From contig NZ_CP023202.1 of assembly GCF_000220705.2 (NCBI RefSeq), positions 1,984,001 to 2,048,000 of the forward strand: a stretch of 64,000 bases of DNA. Direction: 5' to 3'. Below, one piece after another: positions 32,761 to 41,205 of this stretch (the stretch's first letter is position 1; every line of letters starts with the position of its first letter). The notes under the pieces are model-generated. The model was not told the origin of the DNA, did no database searches, and saw only the letters and a list, made by a program, of their open reading frames with translations. The position numbers and the translations under genes were made by a program. This DNA comes from Streptomyces xinghaiensis S187 (GTDB lineage: Bacteria; Actinomycetota; Actinomycetes; Streptomycetales; Streptomycetaceae).

Positions 32761-33804
32761 TCAGCCGGAGACCCGGCCGGCGAGGGCGTCGCCGATCTCG
32801 TCGGTGGTGCGGGGCTTCCCGGGGCTGCGGGCCGCGAGGTCCTCGGCCACGGCCGCCTCGATCCGGGCCGCCTCGGCGCCGTATCCCAGGTGGTCCAGGA
32901 GCAGGGCGACGGAGAGGATCGTGGCCGTGGGGTCGGCCTTGCCCTGGCCGGCGATGTCGGGGGCCGAGCCGTGGACGGGCTCGAACATCGACGGGAAAGC
33001 GCCGGTGGGGTTGATGTTGCCGGACGCCGCCAGGCCGATGCCGCCGGTGACGGCCGCCGCGAGATCGGTGAGGATGTCGCCGAAGAGGTTGTCGGTGACG
33101 ATCACGTCGAACCGCTCGGGCTGGGTGACGAAGAAGATGGTCGCCGCGTCGACGTGCAGATAGTCGGTGGTGACCTGGGGGTACTCGGTCCCGACCGCGT
33201 CGAAGATCCGCTTCCACAGATGGCCGGCGTGGACCAGCACATTGTTCTTGTGCACCAGGGTGAGCTTCTTCCGCGGCCGGGCGGCGGCCCGCTCGTAGGC
33301 GTCGCGGACGACCCGCTCCACCCCGTACGCGGTGTTCAGGCTGACCTCGGTGGCCACCTCGGCGGGCGTGCCCGTGCGCAGGCTGCCGCCGTTGCCGGTG
33401 TACGGGCCCTCGGTGCCCTCGCGGACCACGACGAAGTCGATGTCCGGGCGGCCCGCCAGCGGCGTGGCCGTGTTCGGGAAGAGCTTCGAGGGGCGGAGGT
33501 TGATGTAGTGCTCGAAGGCGAAGCGCAGCTTCAGCAGCAGGCCCCGCTCCAGCACGCCGGAGGGCACGGACGGGTCGCCGATGGCGCCGAGCAGGATGGC
33601 GTCGTGGCCGCGGAGCGACTCCAGCTCGCCGTCCGGCAGGGTCTCGCCGGTGGCGTGCCAGCGCTTGGCGCCCAGGTCGTAACTACGGGACTCCAGCTTC
33701 ACATCCTGGGGGAGCACCGCGGTCAGGACCTTCAGGCCCTGTGCCACGACCTCCCCGCCGATGCCGTCACCGGGGATCACTGCGAGATCGATGCTGCGAG
33801 ACAT
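32761..33804 (-). CDS. leuB: 3-isopropylmalate dehydrogenase
   Basis: LeuB oxidises and decarboxylates 3-isopropylmalate to 2-ketoisocaproate with NAD. The 347-residue protein has AVIPGDGIGGEVV at the N-terminus, LLGAIGDPSVPSGVLERGLL, the substrate-binding LRPSKLF, and the metal and NAD motif VIVTDNLFGDILTDLAAAVTG. TAGGGT ends 7 bases before the ATG and there is no near Shine-Dalgarno, so the mRNA is probably leaderless. A tiny gene lies upstream on the same strand. Confidence 0.96.
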   Translation of the reverse strand: MSRSIDLAVIPGDGIGGEVVAQGLKVLTAVLPQDVKLESRSYDLGAKRWHATGETLPDGELESLRGHDAILLGAIGDPSVPSGVLERGLLLKLRFAFEHYINLRPSKLFPNTATPLAGRPDIDFVVVREGTEGPYTGNGGSLRTGTPAEVATEVSLNTAYGVERVVRDAYERAAARPRKKLTLVHKNNVLVHAGHLWKRIFDAVGTEYPQVTTDYLHVDAATIFFVTQPERFDVIVTDNLFGDILTDLAAAVTGGIGLAASGNINPTGAFPSMFEPVHGSAPDIAGQGKADPTATILSVALLLDHLGYGAEAARIEAAVAEDLAARSPGKPRTTDEIGDALAGRVSG

Positions 33805-33811
33805 GCCGGGC

Positions 33812-33817
33812 ACCCTA
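33812..33817 (-). promoter_or_regulatory. Candidate -10 box giving leaderless leuB mRNA
   Basis: TAGGGT on the minus strand ends 7 bases before the leuB ATG. The same hexamer is used before accB. Confidence 0.45.
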
Positions 33818-33918
33818 CTCCCCGTCCCAGCTGCTGACATGAGGCGTCCACAATGCGGTCATGAGGGGGAGGGACCCCGGGCGCCGGGCGCGGACCGCGC
33901 CGTCAGTGGTCGTGTGCG

Positions 33919-34059
33919 TCAGTGGTCGTGGCCGGTGGCGCCGCCGTTGTCCCGGCGGTCGAGGGCGCGCTGCAGGGCGGCGGCGGCTTCCTGCCGCGCG
34001 GTGCTGTCGGCGGTACGGGAAGCGGTGCGGCGGCGGGTCCGGGCTGCGGTCGCGTTCAT
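33919..34059 (-). CDS. 46-residue basic protein of unknown function
   Basis: The frame from ATG reads MNATAARTRRRTASRTADST, then AAAALQRALDRRDNGGATGH. It has an Arg/Thr-rich basic N-half and a helical C-half ending LQRALDRRDNGG. TTGGAG lies 11 bases before the ATG. A start 120 bases upstream is also open, but that part is Pro-rich and crosses the likely Shine-Dalgarno. I do not recognise the family. It lies 114 bases upstream of leuB on the same strand and could be a separate short transcript. Confidence 0.5.
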   Translation of the reverse strand: MNATAARTRRRTASRTADSTARQEAAAALQRALDRRDNGGATGHDH

Positions 34060-34381
34060 GGGGGCACGTCTCCAATGCGGGAGGGGAACGAAAGGCACGA
34101 AGGGGTGTGCGGGGAGCGCGGGGATCACCGGAGAGGGGCGGGGGGCGACAGCGTGCGGCAGGGATCGCCTGCGAGGCACGGCCCGCGTCCGCCGGCCGCT
34201 GGATCAGCGACAAGCTCGGCTTCCTACAACGCTAGGACAGCCGGGCCGCGCTGTCTCCACAATTACTCGGACTTCCTACTATCTGAGACGGCGGATTCCG
34301 TACCGCGACGGAGGGAGGACCGCCGGCTCCCTTCGGCCGGCGGCCCTCAGCCGTCCCTTCCCGCCCGTTCCGGGGCCGGGT
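34060..34381. promoter_or_regulatory. Upstream region of the 46-residue gene with repeated CTTCCTAC elements
   Basis: CTCGGCTTCCTAC at 34215-34227 and CTCGGACTTCCTAC at 34266-34279 are near-direct repeats 51 bases apart. The first overlaps the dyad TCCTA-N6-TAGGA at 34222-34237. The region is AT-rich for this genome and probably holds one or two promoters. The right end holds the hairpin that ends the phosphoesterase gene. Confidence 0.45.
34320..34343 (-). terminator. Terminator of the phosphodiester glycosidase gene
   Basis: CCGCCGGC and GCCGGCGG are 8-bp arms with an 8-base loop, 38 bases after the stop at 34382. Confidence 0.5.
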
Positions 34382-37300
34382 TCAGCCCTTCCCGGTGGTG
34401 CCGGCCGGGGGCAGGGCCGGCGGTGGGGCGGTGATCAGCACGGTCCTCCGCTCGGTGACGCCGTTCACCGTCACGGCCAGCACCACGGTGGCCGGGCGCA
34501 GCGCCGTGAGGGTCCCGGTCACCGGGTCGTACGCGGCGGCGTGCCACGGCCGGGCACCGTCCGGGGAGCCGATGCGCAGATTCGGGGAGCCCGTCCAGTC
34601 CGCGCTCACCGGGAACCCCACCGGGACCTGCCGCGCCGCGCTTCCCTCCCCCTGCGTCACCGCGGCGGTGACGCGGGCCGTCCCCCCGGCGGGCAGCGCG
34701 TCGGGGCCGTCCATCCGCAACCCGTCGACGTGCGGGCGGGTGCGGACGGAGATCCAGTCCGGGCCGCCTTCCCAGGGCCGCTGCCGTGCCCGGGCCCGCT
34801 CGGCCTCCGTGATCCGGTCGACCCCGACCGTGGACCAGCCGGTGAACCCGCCCCGGCCGGCCGGCGCGGCCGGGGCCTTCCCGGCGTTGCCGTTGACGAG
34901 ATACGGGACCCCGCCGACCCGTGAGGCGTGGAAGACGCCCACGTGGGCGCCGATGACGGCGGCCCCCTTGCCGCTGGTGCGGCGGAAGTCCGCCAGCCAG
35001 CTCTCCAGCAGGGCCGCCTCCTTGCGGTCGGTGAGCTCCGAGGCCCGCTGCGGGGTGGGGTCGCGCGGTGGTACGTGCTGGACGACGATCACGGAGCCGG
35101 TGCCCGGGTCGGCGGCCGCCCGCTCCAGCTCGGCGCGGACCGCCCGGATCTGCGCGAGCCCGCCGCCGCGGACGGTCAGCCGGGAGGTGTCGAGGGTAAT
35201 GAACCGGGTGCCCCGGTGGTCGAGGACCCGGTGACCGGGGCCGAACTCCTTCTCGAACAGCTCGATCGAGCCGCCCATCACCTCGTGGTTGCCGGGCACG
35301 TACACCCAGGGCACCGCGTCCCCGAGCTCCTCCTCCAGGACCCGGCGGGCGAGCGCCAGGTCCGCGGCCGAGCCCTCGTCCACCAGATCGCCGTTGACGA
35401 GGAGCAGTTCGGGGCGGGACGCCCTGATCTCGCGGAGGGTGCGCCGGGTCTGGCGGACCAGCGGGCCGTCCGGTTCCCGCGCGGTGAACTGGGCGTCGGA
35501 GAGGACGGCGAACCGCCAGTCGCGGCCTCCGGTCTCCGCGGCGCCGGCGATGAGCGGATCGGGTACCGGCTCCGCCGCGGGCAGCTCGATGTCCGGGGGC
35601 ACCCGGGCCGTCAGGCCGTCGATGACGATCTCCCCGGTGTACTGCTTCAGCGGGTCCGTCTCGGCGAGGTAGAAGCGGCGCACCCGCAGCGGGTGGACGG
35701 TGCCGGGCGGCACCTCGAACTCCACTTCCCGCCAGCCGGTCCAGGTGACGAACGGCCCGCGGAGCACCAGGCTCGTGTCCTGGGCGTCGACGAGATGGAG
35801 CGAGGGCCAGGCACCGTTGCCGTCCCCCTTGATCCACAGCCGGAAGGACTGCGGCTGCCCGGCGACCGGGATCCAGGAGGGCGGGTTGGCGTAGGCGGCG
35901 CGGGTGGCCGTGGAGAGCGTGAAGTCGTAGCTCATGCGCAGGCCGGTGCCCTCGCGCCCGCCGGGGACGGCGGCGACCGAACCGTCGGCCCGGGCCTGCG
36001 AGAATGTCCAGTCGCCGGCGTCGTCGAAGCCGGCGACCCCCCGCTCCTCCAGGCCGACGGTGACGCCGACGACGGCCGTGCGGCCCCGCACCGTCGCCTC
36101 GATCAGGCCGGATCCGCCCTCCGTGCGGGCGGCGACGGTGAAGGAGCCGCGGCCGTCGGGGGTGACGGAGAACCGGGAACGGTCGTACTCCAGACGGACG
36201 TCGGCCGGTTCGACGGGGGCCTCGGTGCCGTGGGCGTCCAGCCCCGTGATGCCGAAGGTTCCGGTGGCCGAGGCGTCCGCCAGGCCCACCCGGGGGGTGG
36301 TGGGGACGATCCGGTCGAGGGCGCCGATCACGGTCAGCCGCGCCGTGCCCCGGGCCGCCCCGAGCCGGGCCTCCACCTCGGCGGTGCCGCCGCGCCGGGC
36401 GGTGAACACGCCGTCAGCGGCGATCCGGCCCGCCCCGCCGCCGGAGCGGACGCGCCACCGCGGCCGGCCGGCCGCGGGCCCGTAGGTCTCGTCGTGGCCG
36501 GTGGCGCGGAGGGCGCGGGTGAGGCCGGGGAAGACCCGGTCGGGCCGGCCGCCGAGGACGGGGCCGGTGGTCGGCGCGGTCTCCGGCGCGGTCACCGTCT
36601 CCACCCGGAAGCCGGTGAGCCGCCCGCTGCCCGCCGGGGCGGTGACCGCGAGGCCGTTGGAGACCGGGCGCGCCCTGCCGTCCGCCGGGCTGTTCTCCAC
36701 CCGCGTGCCCGCGCCGCCCGCCTCCCGCGCGACCAGGGTGGAGGAGCCGCCGCCGTCCAGGTTGAGGGCGTTGTGCGCGCCCAGCTCCCGCATCAGCAGG
36801 CCGAGTTCGGTGAGGGTGGCGCCGCCGCTGTCGGCCTGCCGGCCGTCCACGGTCAGCAGGTGCATGGTGGTGCCGTCCCGGGAGAAGCCGACGGCCGTGC
36901 GTGGGGCGGGCTCGTTGTTGGGACGGCCCTCCCAGTCCTGGGGCTCCCCGTCGGCCACGAGCACTCCGCGGCCGCCGACGGCGGTGCGGGGCAGGGGGCC
37001 GCCGTCGGTCCGCGGCCGGTACTCGGTGGTCACGGGGTCGCCCGGCCGCAGGGCGGCGAGGAGGTCCGCCCCGGCGTCCCGGCCGACGAGGACGGTGGTG
37101 CCCTCCGGCACCGGGCCCCGGCCGGGCCGTACGGCGGTCTCGCGGACCCGGCCGTCCGCGACGGTGACCTCGGCGGTGCGCCCGGCCCCGTCCACGGTGT
37201 GCGCACGGTCGGCGTCGCCCCACTGCGCGGTGTACAGCCCGATGCCGCCGTCGGGGACCCGGGCGGCGTTGTAGGCGTGCAGGGTGTGGGTGCCGGACGG

Positions 37301-38020
37301 CAGGGTGACCGTGCCGTCGAAGTAGAGGGCGAGGATGCGGCCCGCGTCGTCCGGTCCGATGCCGGCCGCCGTCCGCGCCTCCCCGGACGGCATGCCGACG
37401 AGCCGGCCGTCCCGGATGCCGGGCCCGAGCGGCGCTCCGGTGCCGAGGTCGAAGAAGTCCGCGTTGACGGCCGCGACGGTGCGGCGGCCCGGGCCGGGGT
37501 CGTGCGCGGCGGCCATCTCCGGGACGGTGGCGCGTCCCGTCACCGTCCCGGAGGAGAGGTGGTCCACGCGGGCGCCGCCGCCGAGGTCGACGGTGAGGGC
37601 GTCGGCGCGCAGCCACGGCCCGGGCCGCAAGCGGTCGAAGGAGGTGAGGACGACGCCGGGGGCGACGGGACGGGTGCTGCGGGCGGTCTCGACCGCCCCC
37701 GCGTCCGGCCCGTCCGGGGCCGCGGAGCCGCCGCCAGACGGGGCGTCACCGGACGGAGCGTGGGCGGGCGGCGGCGCGACGGGCCGTAAGGCGTCCGCCC
37801 GGGAGGCGGGGCGGGCATCGGTGTCGGAGGCCGAGGCGGTGGCGGAGGCGGAGGCCGAGGCGGTGGCGGAGGCGGAGGCGGGCGGTACGGCGCCGAGGAC
37901 CAGCGCGGCGGCGGTGACGAGGACGGCGGCACCGTGCCGCTCGCCCGGCCGGCGTCTGCGCCGGTGTCCGCGGTGGTGCCCGCGGTGGTGTCCTCCGGTA
38001 CGGAATACGGCGAACGGCAT
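34382..38020 (-). CDS. Secreted phosphodiester glycosidase/metallophosphoesterase fusion
   Basis: This 1212-residue protein appears exported: a His/Arg-rich start, then a hydrophobic signal (GAAVLVTAAALVLGAVPPAS) and an ASATASAS low-complexity linker. Residues about 110-450 are a NAGPA-like phosphodiester glycosidase domain with VNADFFDLG, a GILVADGEPQ-type loop and the hallmark NLDGGGSSTL. Ig-like domains follow (about 450-650), then a carbohydrate-binding-like beta domain. A calcineurin-type phosphoesterase spans about 835-1060 with LLVNGDLVDEG, YVPGNHEVMGG and GAHVGVFHAS. The first metal motif is SDAQF, so the usual His of DxH is Gln. The substrate is probably a wall phosphodiester such as teichoic acid; that is inference. 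GGGGGA precedes the ATG. Confidence 0.85.
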   Translation of the reverse strand: MPFAVFRTGGHHRGHHRGHRRRRRPGERHGAAVLVTAAALVLGAVPPASASATASASASATASASDTDARPASRADALRPVAPPPAHAPSGDAPSGGGSAAPDGPDAGAVETARSTRPVAPGVVLTSFDRLRPGPWLRADALTVDLGGGARVDHLSSGTVTGRATVPEMAAAHDPGPGRRTVAAVNADFFDLGTGAPLGPGIRDGRLVGMPSGEARTAAGIGPDDAGRILALYFDGTVTLPSGTHTLHAYNAARVPDGGIGLYTAQWGDADRAHTVDGAGRTAEVTVADGRVRETAVRPGRGPVPEGTTVLVGRDAGADLLAALRPGDPVTTEYRPRTDGGPLPRTAVGGRGVLVADGEPQDWEGRPNNEPAPRTAVGFSRDGTTMHLLTVDGRQADSGGATLTELGLLMRELGAHNALNLDGGGSSTLVAREAGGAGTRVENSPADGRARPVSNGLAVTAPAGSGRLTGFRVETVTAPETAPTTGPVLGGRPDRVFPGLTRALRATGHDETYGPAAGRPRWRVRSGGGAGRIAADGVFTARRGGTAEVEARLGAARGTARLTVIGALDRIVPTTPRVGLADASATGTFGITGLDAHGTEAPVEPADVRLEYDRSRFSVTPDGRGSFTVAARTEGGSGLIEATVRGRTAVVGVTVGLEERGVAGFDDAGDWTFSQARADGSVAAVPGGREGTGLRMSYDFTLSTATRAAYANPPSWIPVAGQPQSFRLWIKGDGNGAWPSLHLVDAQDTSLVLRGPFVTWTGWREVEFEVPPGTVHPLRVRRFYLAETDPLKQYTGEIVIDGLTARVPPDIELPAAEPVPDPLIAGAAETGGRDWRFAVLSDAQFTAREPDGPLVRQTRRTLREIRASRPELLLVNGDLVDEGSAADLALARRVLEEELGDAVPWVYVPGNHEVMGGSIELFEKEFGPGHRVLDHRGTRFITLDTSRLTVRGGGLAQIRAVRAELERAAADPGTGSVIVVQHVPPRDPTPQRASELTDRKEAALLESWLADFRRTSGKGAAVIGAHVGVFHASRVGGVPYLVNGNAGKAPAAPAGRGGFTGWSTVGVDRITEAERARARQRPWEGGPDWISVRTRPHVDGLRMDGPDALPAGGTARVTAAVTQGEGSAARQVPVGFPVSADWTGSPNLRIGSPDGARPWHAAAYDPVTGTLTALRPATVVLAVTVNGVTERRTVLITAPPPALPPAGTTGKG

Positions 38021-38381
38021 GAATCCCCCTGCCCTGGACGGTCGTTCCCGGATGCGGTGCCACGGACGTGCGGTCGTACGGTGACGCGGGATGGTGCCGC
38101 TCCCAGGCTGCCGCCGGACGCCGCCGGTCCGCCAGACGCCGTATCGGGCGGACCGGGGAACAGCGGGTTGACGGCCACCGCCGGCGCGGGGCCGGACGGA
38201 GCGCGGCGAGCGGGCCGGCCGGGTGCCGGCCGAGCCCGGCAACTCCGTTCCGCCGCACAGGGGTTCGAGCACCGCGGAGCCGCTCACCGAGGGGCTCGCC
38301 GCGGGCCCGCCGCGCCCAACGCGGAGGCCCCGCACATCCCGGACGGAGGATGTGCGGGGCCTCCCGGCCGCTGTCCGGCGC
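38021..38381. other. Intergenic region between pruA and the glycosidase fusion gene
   Basis: The right end is the pruA terminator. The rest is GC-rich with no supported gene; it should hold the promoter of the fusion gene near 38030-38110, but I could not define hexamers. Confidence 0.45.
38324..38363 (-). terminator. pruA terminator
   Basis: GAGGCCCCGCACATCC and GGATGTGCGGGGCCTC are perfect 16-bp arms with an 8-base loop, 18 bases after the pruA stop. Confidence 0.8.
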
Positions 38382-40013
38382 TCAGCCCATGTGCGGGTAC
38401 CGGTGGTCCACCGGCGGCACCAGGGTCTCCTTGATGGAGCGGGTCGAGGTCCAGCGCATCAGGTTCTGCTGGGAGCCGGCCTTGTCGTTGGTGCCGGACG
38501 CCCGCCCGCCGCCGAAGGGCTGCTGGCCGACGACGGCGCCGGTCGGCTTGTCGTTGATGTAGAAGTTGCCCGCCGCGAACCGCAGCTTCTCGCAGGCGTC
38601 GGCCGCCGCGGCCCGGTCCTGTGCGATGACGGCGCCGGTCAAACCGTACGGGGCGGCCGACTCCATCTGCTCCAGCATCGCCTCGTACTCCCCGTCCTCG
38701 TAGACGAAGACGCCGAGGATCGGGCCGAAGTACTCCTCACGGAAGATCTCGTTGGAGGGGTCGGTGGAGACCAGGACGGTCGGGCGGACGAAGTACCCCA
38801 CGCTGTCGTCGTACGTGCCGCCGGCCACGACCTCTATGGCCGGGTCCGCCTTCGCCCGCTCGATGGCCGCCCTGTTCTTGGCGAAGGCGCGCTCGTCGAT
38901 GACGGCGCCGAGGAAGTTCGACAGGTCCGCGGGGCTCCCCATGGGCAGGGCGTCGACCTCGGCCGTGAGCTCCTCGCGCAGCCCGTTCTCCCAGAGGGAG
39001 CGCGGGACGTAGGCGCGGGAGGCGGCCGAGCACTTCTGGCCCTGGTACTCGAAGGCGCCGCGGATCATCGCGGTCCTGAGCACCGCCGGGTCGGCGGAGG
39101 GGTGGGCGACGATGAAGTCCTTGCCGCCGGTCTCGCCGACCAGCCGCGGGTAGGTCTTGTACGTCCCGATGTTCTCGCCGACCGTCCTCCACAGGTACTG
39201 GAAGGTCTTGGTGGAGCCGGTGAAGTGGATGCCGGCCAGCTCGGGGTGGGCCAGGGCCACCTCGGAGACGGCCAGGCCGTCACCGGTGACGAGGTTGATG
39301 ACGCCCGGCGGCAGTCCGGCCTCCTCCAGCAGCCGCATCAGCAGCACGGCGGCGTGGGTCTGCGTCGGGGACGGCTTCCACACCACCACATTGCCCATGA
39401 TCGCGGGGGCGGTGGGGAGGTTGCCCGCGATGGCGGTGAAGTTGAAGGGCGTGATCGCGTAGACGAAGCCCTCCAGCGGCCGGTGGTCGGTCCGGTTCCA
39501 CACCCCGGGCGAGTTGGCCACCGGCTGCTCGGCCAGGATCCGGCGGGCGTAGTGCACGTTGAAGCGCCAGAAGTCGATCAGCTCGCAGGGCGCGTCGATC
39601 TCCGCCTGCTGGACGGTCTTGGACTGGCCCAGCATCGTCGAGGCGGCGATGGTCTCGCGCCACGGGCCGGCCAGCAGTTCGGCGGCCCGGAGGAAGACGG
39701 CGGCCCGGTCGTCGAAGGAGAGGGCGCGCCAGGCGGGCGCGGCGGCGAGGGCCGCCTCCACCGCGTCGCGCGCGTCCTGGACGGTGGCGTGGGCGGCGGT
39801 GCCGAGCCGCGCCGCGTGGTCGTGCGGCTGGACCACGTCGAAGCGTGCGCCGCCGCCCATGCGCCGGACGCCGCCGATGGTCATGGGCAGCTCGGCCGGG
39901 TTGTCCGCCAGTTCTTTGAGTTTCGCCTCCAGCCGCGCGCGCTCGGGGCTGCCGGGTGCGTAGGTGTGCACCGGCTCGTTGACCGGCGCGGGGACCTGGG
40001 TCACAGCGTCCAT
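38382..40013 (-). CDS. pruA: L-glutamate gamma-semialdehyde dehydrogenase (P5C dehydrogenase)
   Basis: PruA oxidises pyrroline-5-carboxylate/glutamate semialdehyde to glutamate in proline breakdown. The 543-residue aldehyde dehydrogenase has the catalytic Glu region LVGETGGKDFIVAH and the nucleophile in EYQGQKCSAASRAYVP (Cys near 310), and the C-terminal QQPFGGGRASGTNDKAG. The ATG gives MDAVTQVPAPVNEPV. It follows the proline dehydrogenase gene by 90 bases; the two enzymes act in sequence and are separate proteins here, not a PutA fusion. Confidence 0.96.
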   Translation of the reverse strand: MDAVTQVPAPVNEPVHTYAPGSPERARLEAKLKELADNPAELPMTIGGVRRMGGGARFDVVQPHDHAARLGTAAHATVQDARDAVEAALAAAPAWRALSFDDRAAVFLRAAELLAGPWRETIAASTMLGQSKTVQQAEIDAPCELIDFWRFNVHYARRILAEQPVANSPGVWNRTDHRPLEGFVYAITPFNFTAIAGNLPTAPAIMGNVVVWKPSPTQTHAAVLLMRLLEEAGLPPGVINLVTGDGLAVSEVALAHPELAGIHFTGSTKTFQYLWRTVGENIGTYKTYPRLVGETGGKDFIVAHPSADPAVLRTAMIRGAFEYQGQKCSAASRAYVPRSLWENGLREELTAEVDALPMGSPADLSNFLGAVIDERAFAKNRAAIERAKADPAIEVVAGGTYDDSVGYFVRPTVLVSTDPSNEIFREEYFGPILGVFVYEDGEYEAMLEQMESAAPYGLTGAVIAQDRAAAADACEKLRFAAGNFYINDKPTGAVVGQQPFGGGRASGTNDKAGSQQNLMRWTSTRSIKETLVPPVDHRYPHMG

Positions 40014-40103
40014 GATGGCCGTTGTCTCCTTCGTTGCTGGGGTGTGCGGGGAGTGCGGGATACGGGGTCGCGGGGTGTGCTCGCCGGTGCCGGGGGACGG
40101 CCG

Positions 40104-41030
40104 TCAGCCGCGGGTGGCCAGGGAGCGCAGGAAGAAGGCCACGTTCGCCGGACGTTCGGCCAGCCGGCGCATGAAATAGCCGTACCAGTCGGTGCCGTAC
40201 GGGACGTAGACGCGCATCCGGTGCCCCTCGGCCGCCAGCCGCGCCTGCTCCGCCTCCCGGATGCCGTACAGCATCTGGAACTCGTACTCACCGGGTTTGC
40301 GGCCGGCCCGGCGGGCCATCTCCTGGCCGATGGCGACCATGCGCGGGTCGTGCGAGCCGATCATGGGGTATCCCTGCCCGGTCATGAGGATGCCCAGACA
40401 GCGGACGAACGCCCGGTCCACCTCGCGCCGCCGCTGGTGCGCCACGCTCGCGGGCTCCTTGTAGGCGCCCTTCACCAGCCGCACCCGGGAACCCTCGCCG
40501 GCCAGCGCGCGGCAGTCGTCCTCGGTGCGGAAGAGGTACGACTGCAGCACGGCGCCGGTCCGCGGGAAGCGGCGGCGCAGCTCGCGGAGGATCGCCAGGG
40601 TGGAGTCCGTGGTGGTGTGGTCCTCCATGTCGAGGGTGACGGTCGTCCCGGCCTCGGCCGCCGCCTCGGCCACCGGGGTGATGTTCGCCAGGGCCAGGTC
40701 GTGGCCGCCGGGCAGCGCCTGTCCGAAGGCGGAGAGCTTCACGGACATCTCGGCCCGCTCCCCCAGGCCCAGGGCGGCCAGGGCCTCGCAGAGCGCCAGA
40801 TAGGCGTCCCGGTTGCGGAGTGCCTCCGCCGGGTCGGTGATGTCCTCGCCCAGGTGGTCGAGGGTCACCTCCAGGCCGCGCCCGGTGAGGGCCCGGACGG
40901 CCGCCACCGCGTCGTCCAGCCGCTCCCCCGCGATGTAACGGTCCACGACGGGGCGGGTGACGGGGGTGGAGGAGACGAGACGGCGGACGCCGGCACTGCG
41001 CGCGGCGGCGAGGAGCACGGGTCCCAGCAC
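40104..41030 (-). CDS. putB: Proline dehydrogenase
   Basis: This flavoenzyme oxidises proline to pyrroline-5-carboxylate. The 308-residue TIM-barrel protein has LDHLGEDITDPAEAL, TLDMEDHTTTDSTL, SRVRLVKGAYKEPASV, EFQMLYGIREAEQ and the C-terminal YVPYGTDWYGYFMRRLAERP. GGAGG lies 6 bases before the GTG start, which rules out the longer upstream frame. It is divergent from a PucR-type regulator and leads the operon into pruA. Confidence 0.95.
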   Translation of the reverse strand: MLGPVLLAAARSAGVRRLVSSTPVTRPVVDRYIAGERLDDAVAAVRALTGRGLEVTLDHLGEDITDPAEALRNRDAYLALCEALAALGLGERAEMSVKLSAFGQALPGGHDLALANITPVAEAAAEAGTTVTLDMEDHTTTDSTLAILRELRRRFPRTGAVLQSYLFRTEDDCRALAGEGSRVRLVKGAYKEPASVAHQRRREVDRAFVRCLGILMTGQGYPMIGSHDPRMVAIGQEMARRAGRKPGEYEFQMLYGIREAEQARLAAEGHRMRVYVPYGTDWYGYFMRRLAERPANVAFFLRSLATRG

Positions 41031-41155
41031 GGGGCACCTCCAGGGGGCGGGACGGCCGCCGGCGGGGGTTCCGGCGGGCGGGGAGAACCTCCGTGAAACG
41101 TAAGGAATCCTCCGGCTGCCCGCCATCGACAGCTGTCACGCCGCCGTGGCCGCGA

Positions 41156-41175
41156 TCTCAGACAGATGTATGAGA
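41156..41175. promoter_or_regulatory. Inverted repeat in the putB-regulator intergenic region
   Basis: TCTCA and TGAGA are inverted arms separated by 10 bases, 30 bases before the regulator ATG. TATGAGAAT near it could be a -10. It is a candidate binding site for the divergent PucR-type regulator. Confidence 0.35.
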
Positions 41176-41205
41176 ATGAAGGCCGGAACCGGGAAGGACG
41201 GTGGC

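Noticed and set aside
37790..37880. Ala-Ser repeat as a mobile or collagen-like element
   Set aside because: It is a short low-complexity linker after a signal peptide, common in exported Streptomyces proteins.
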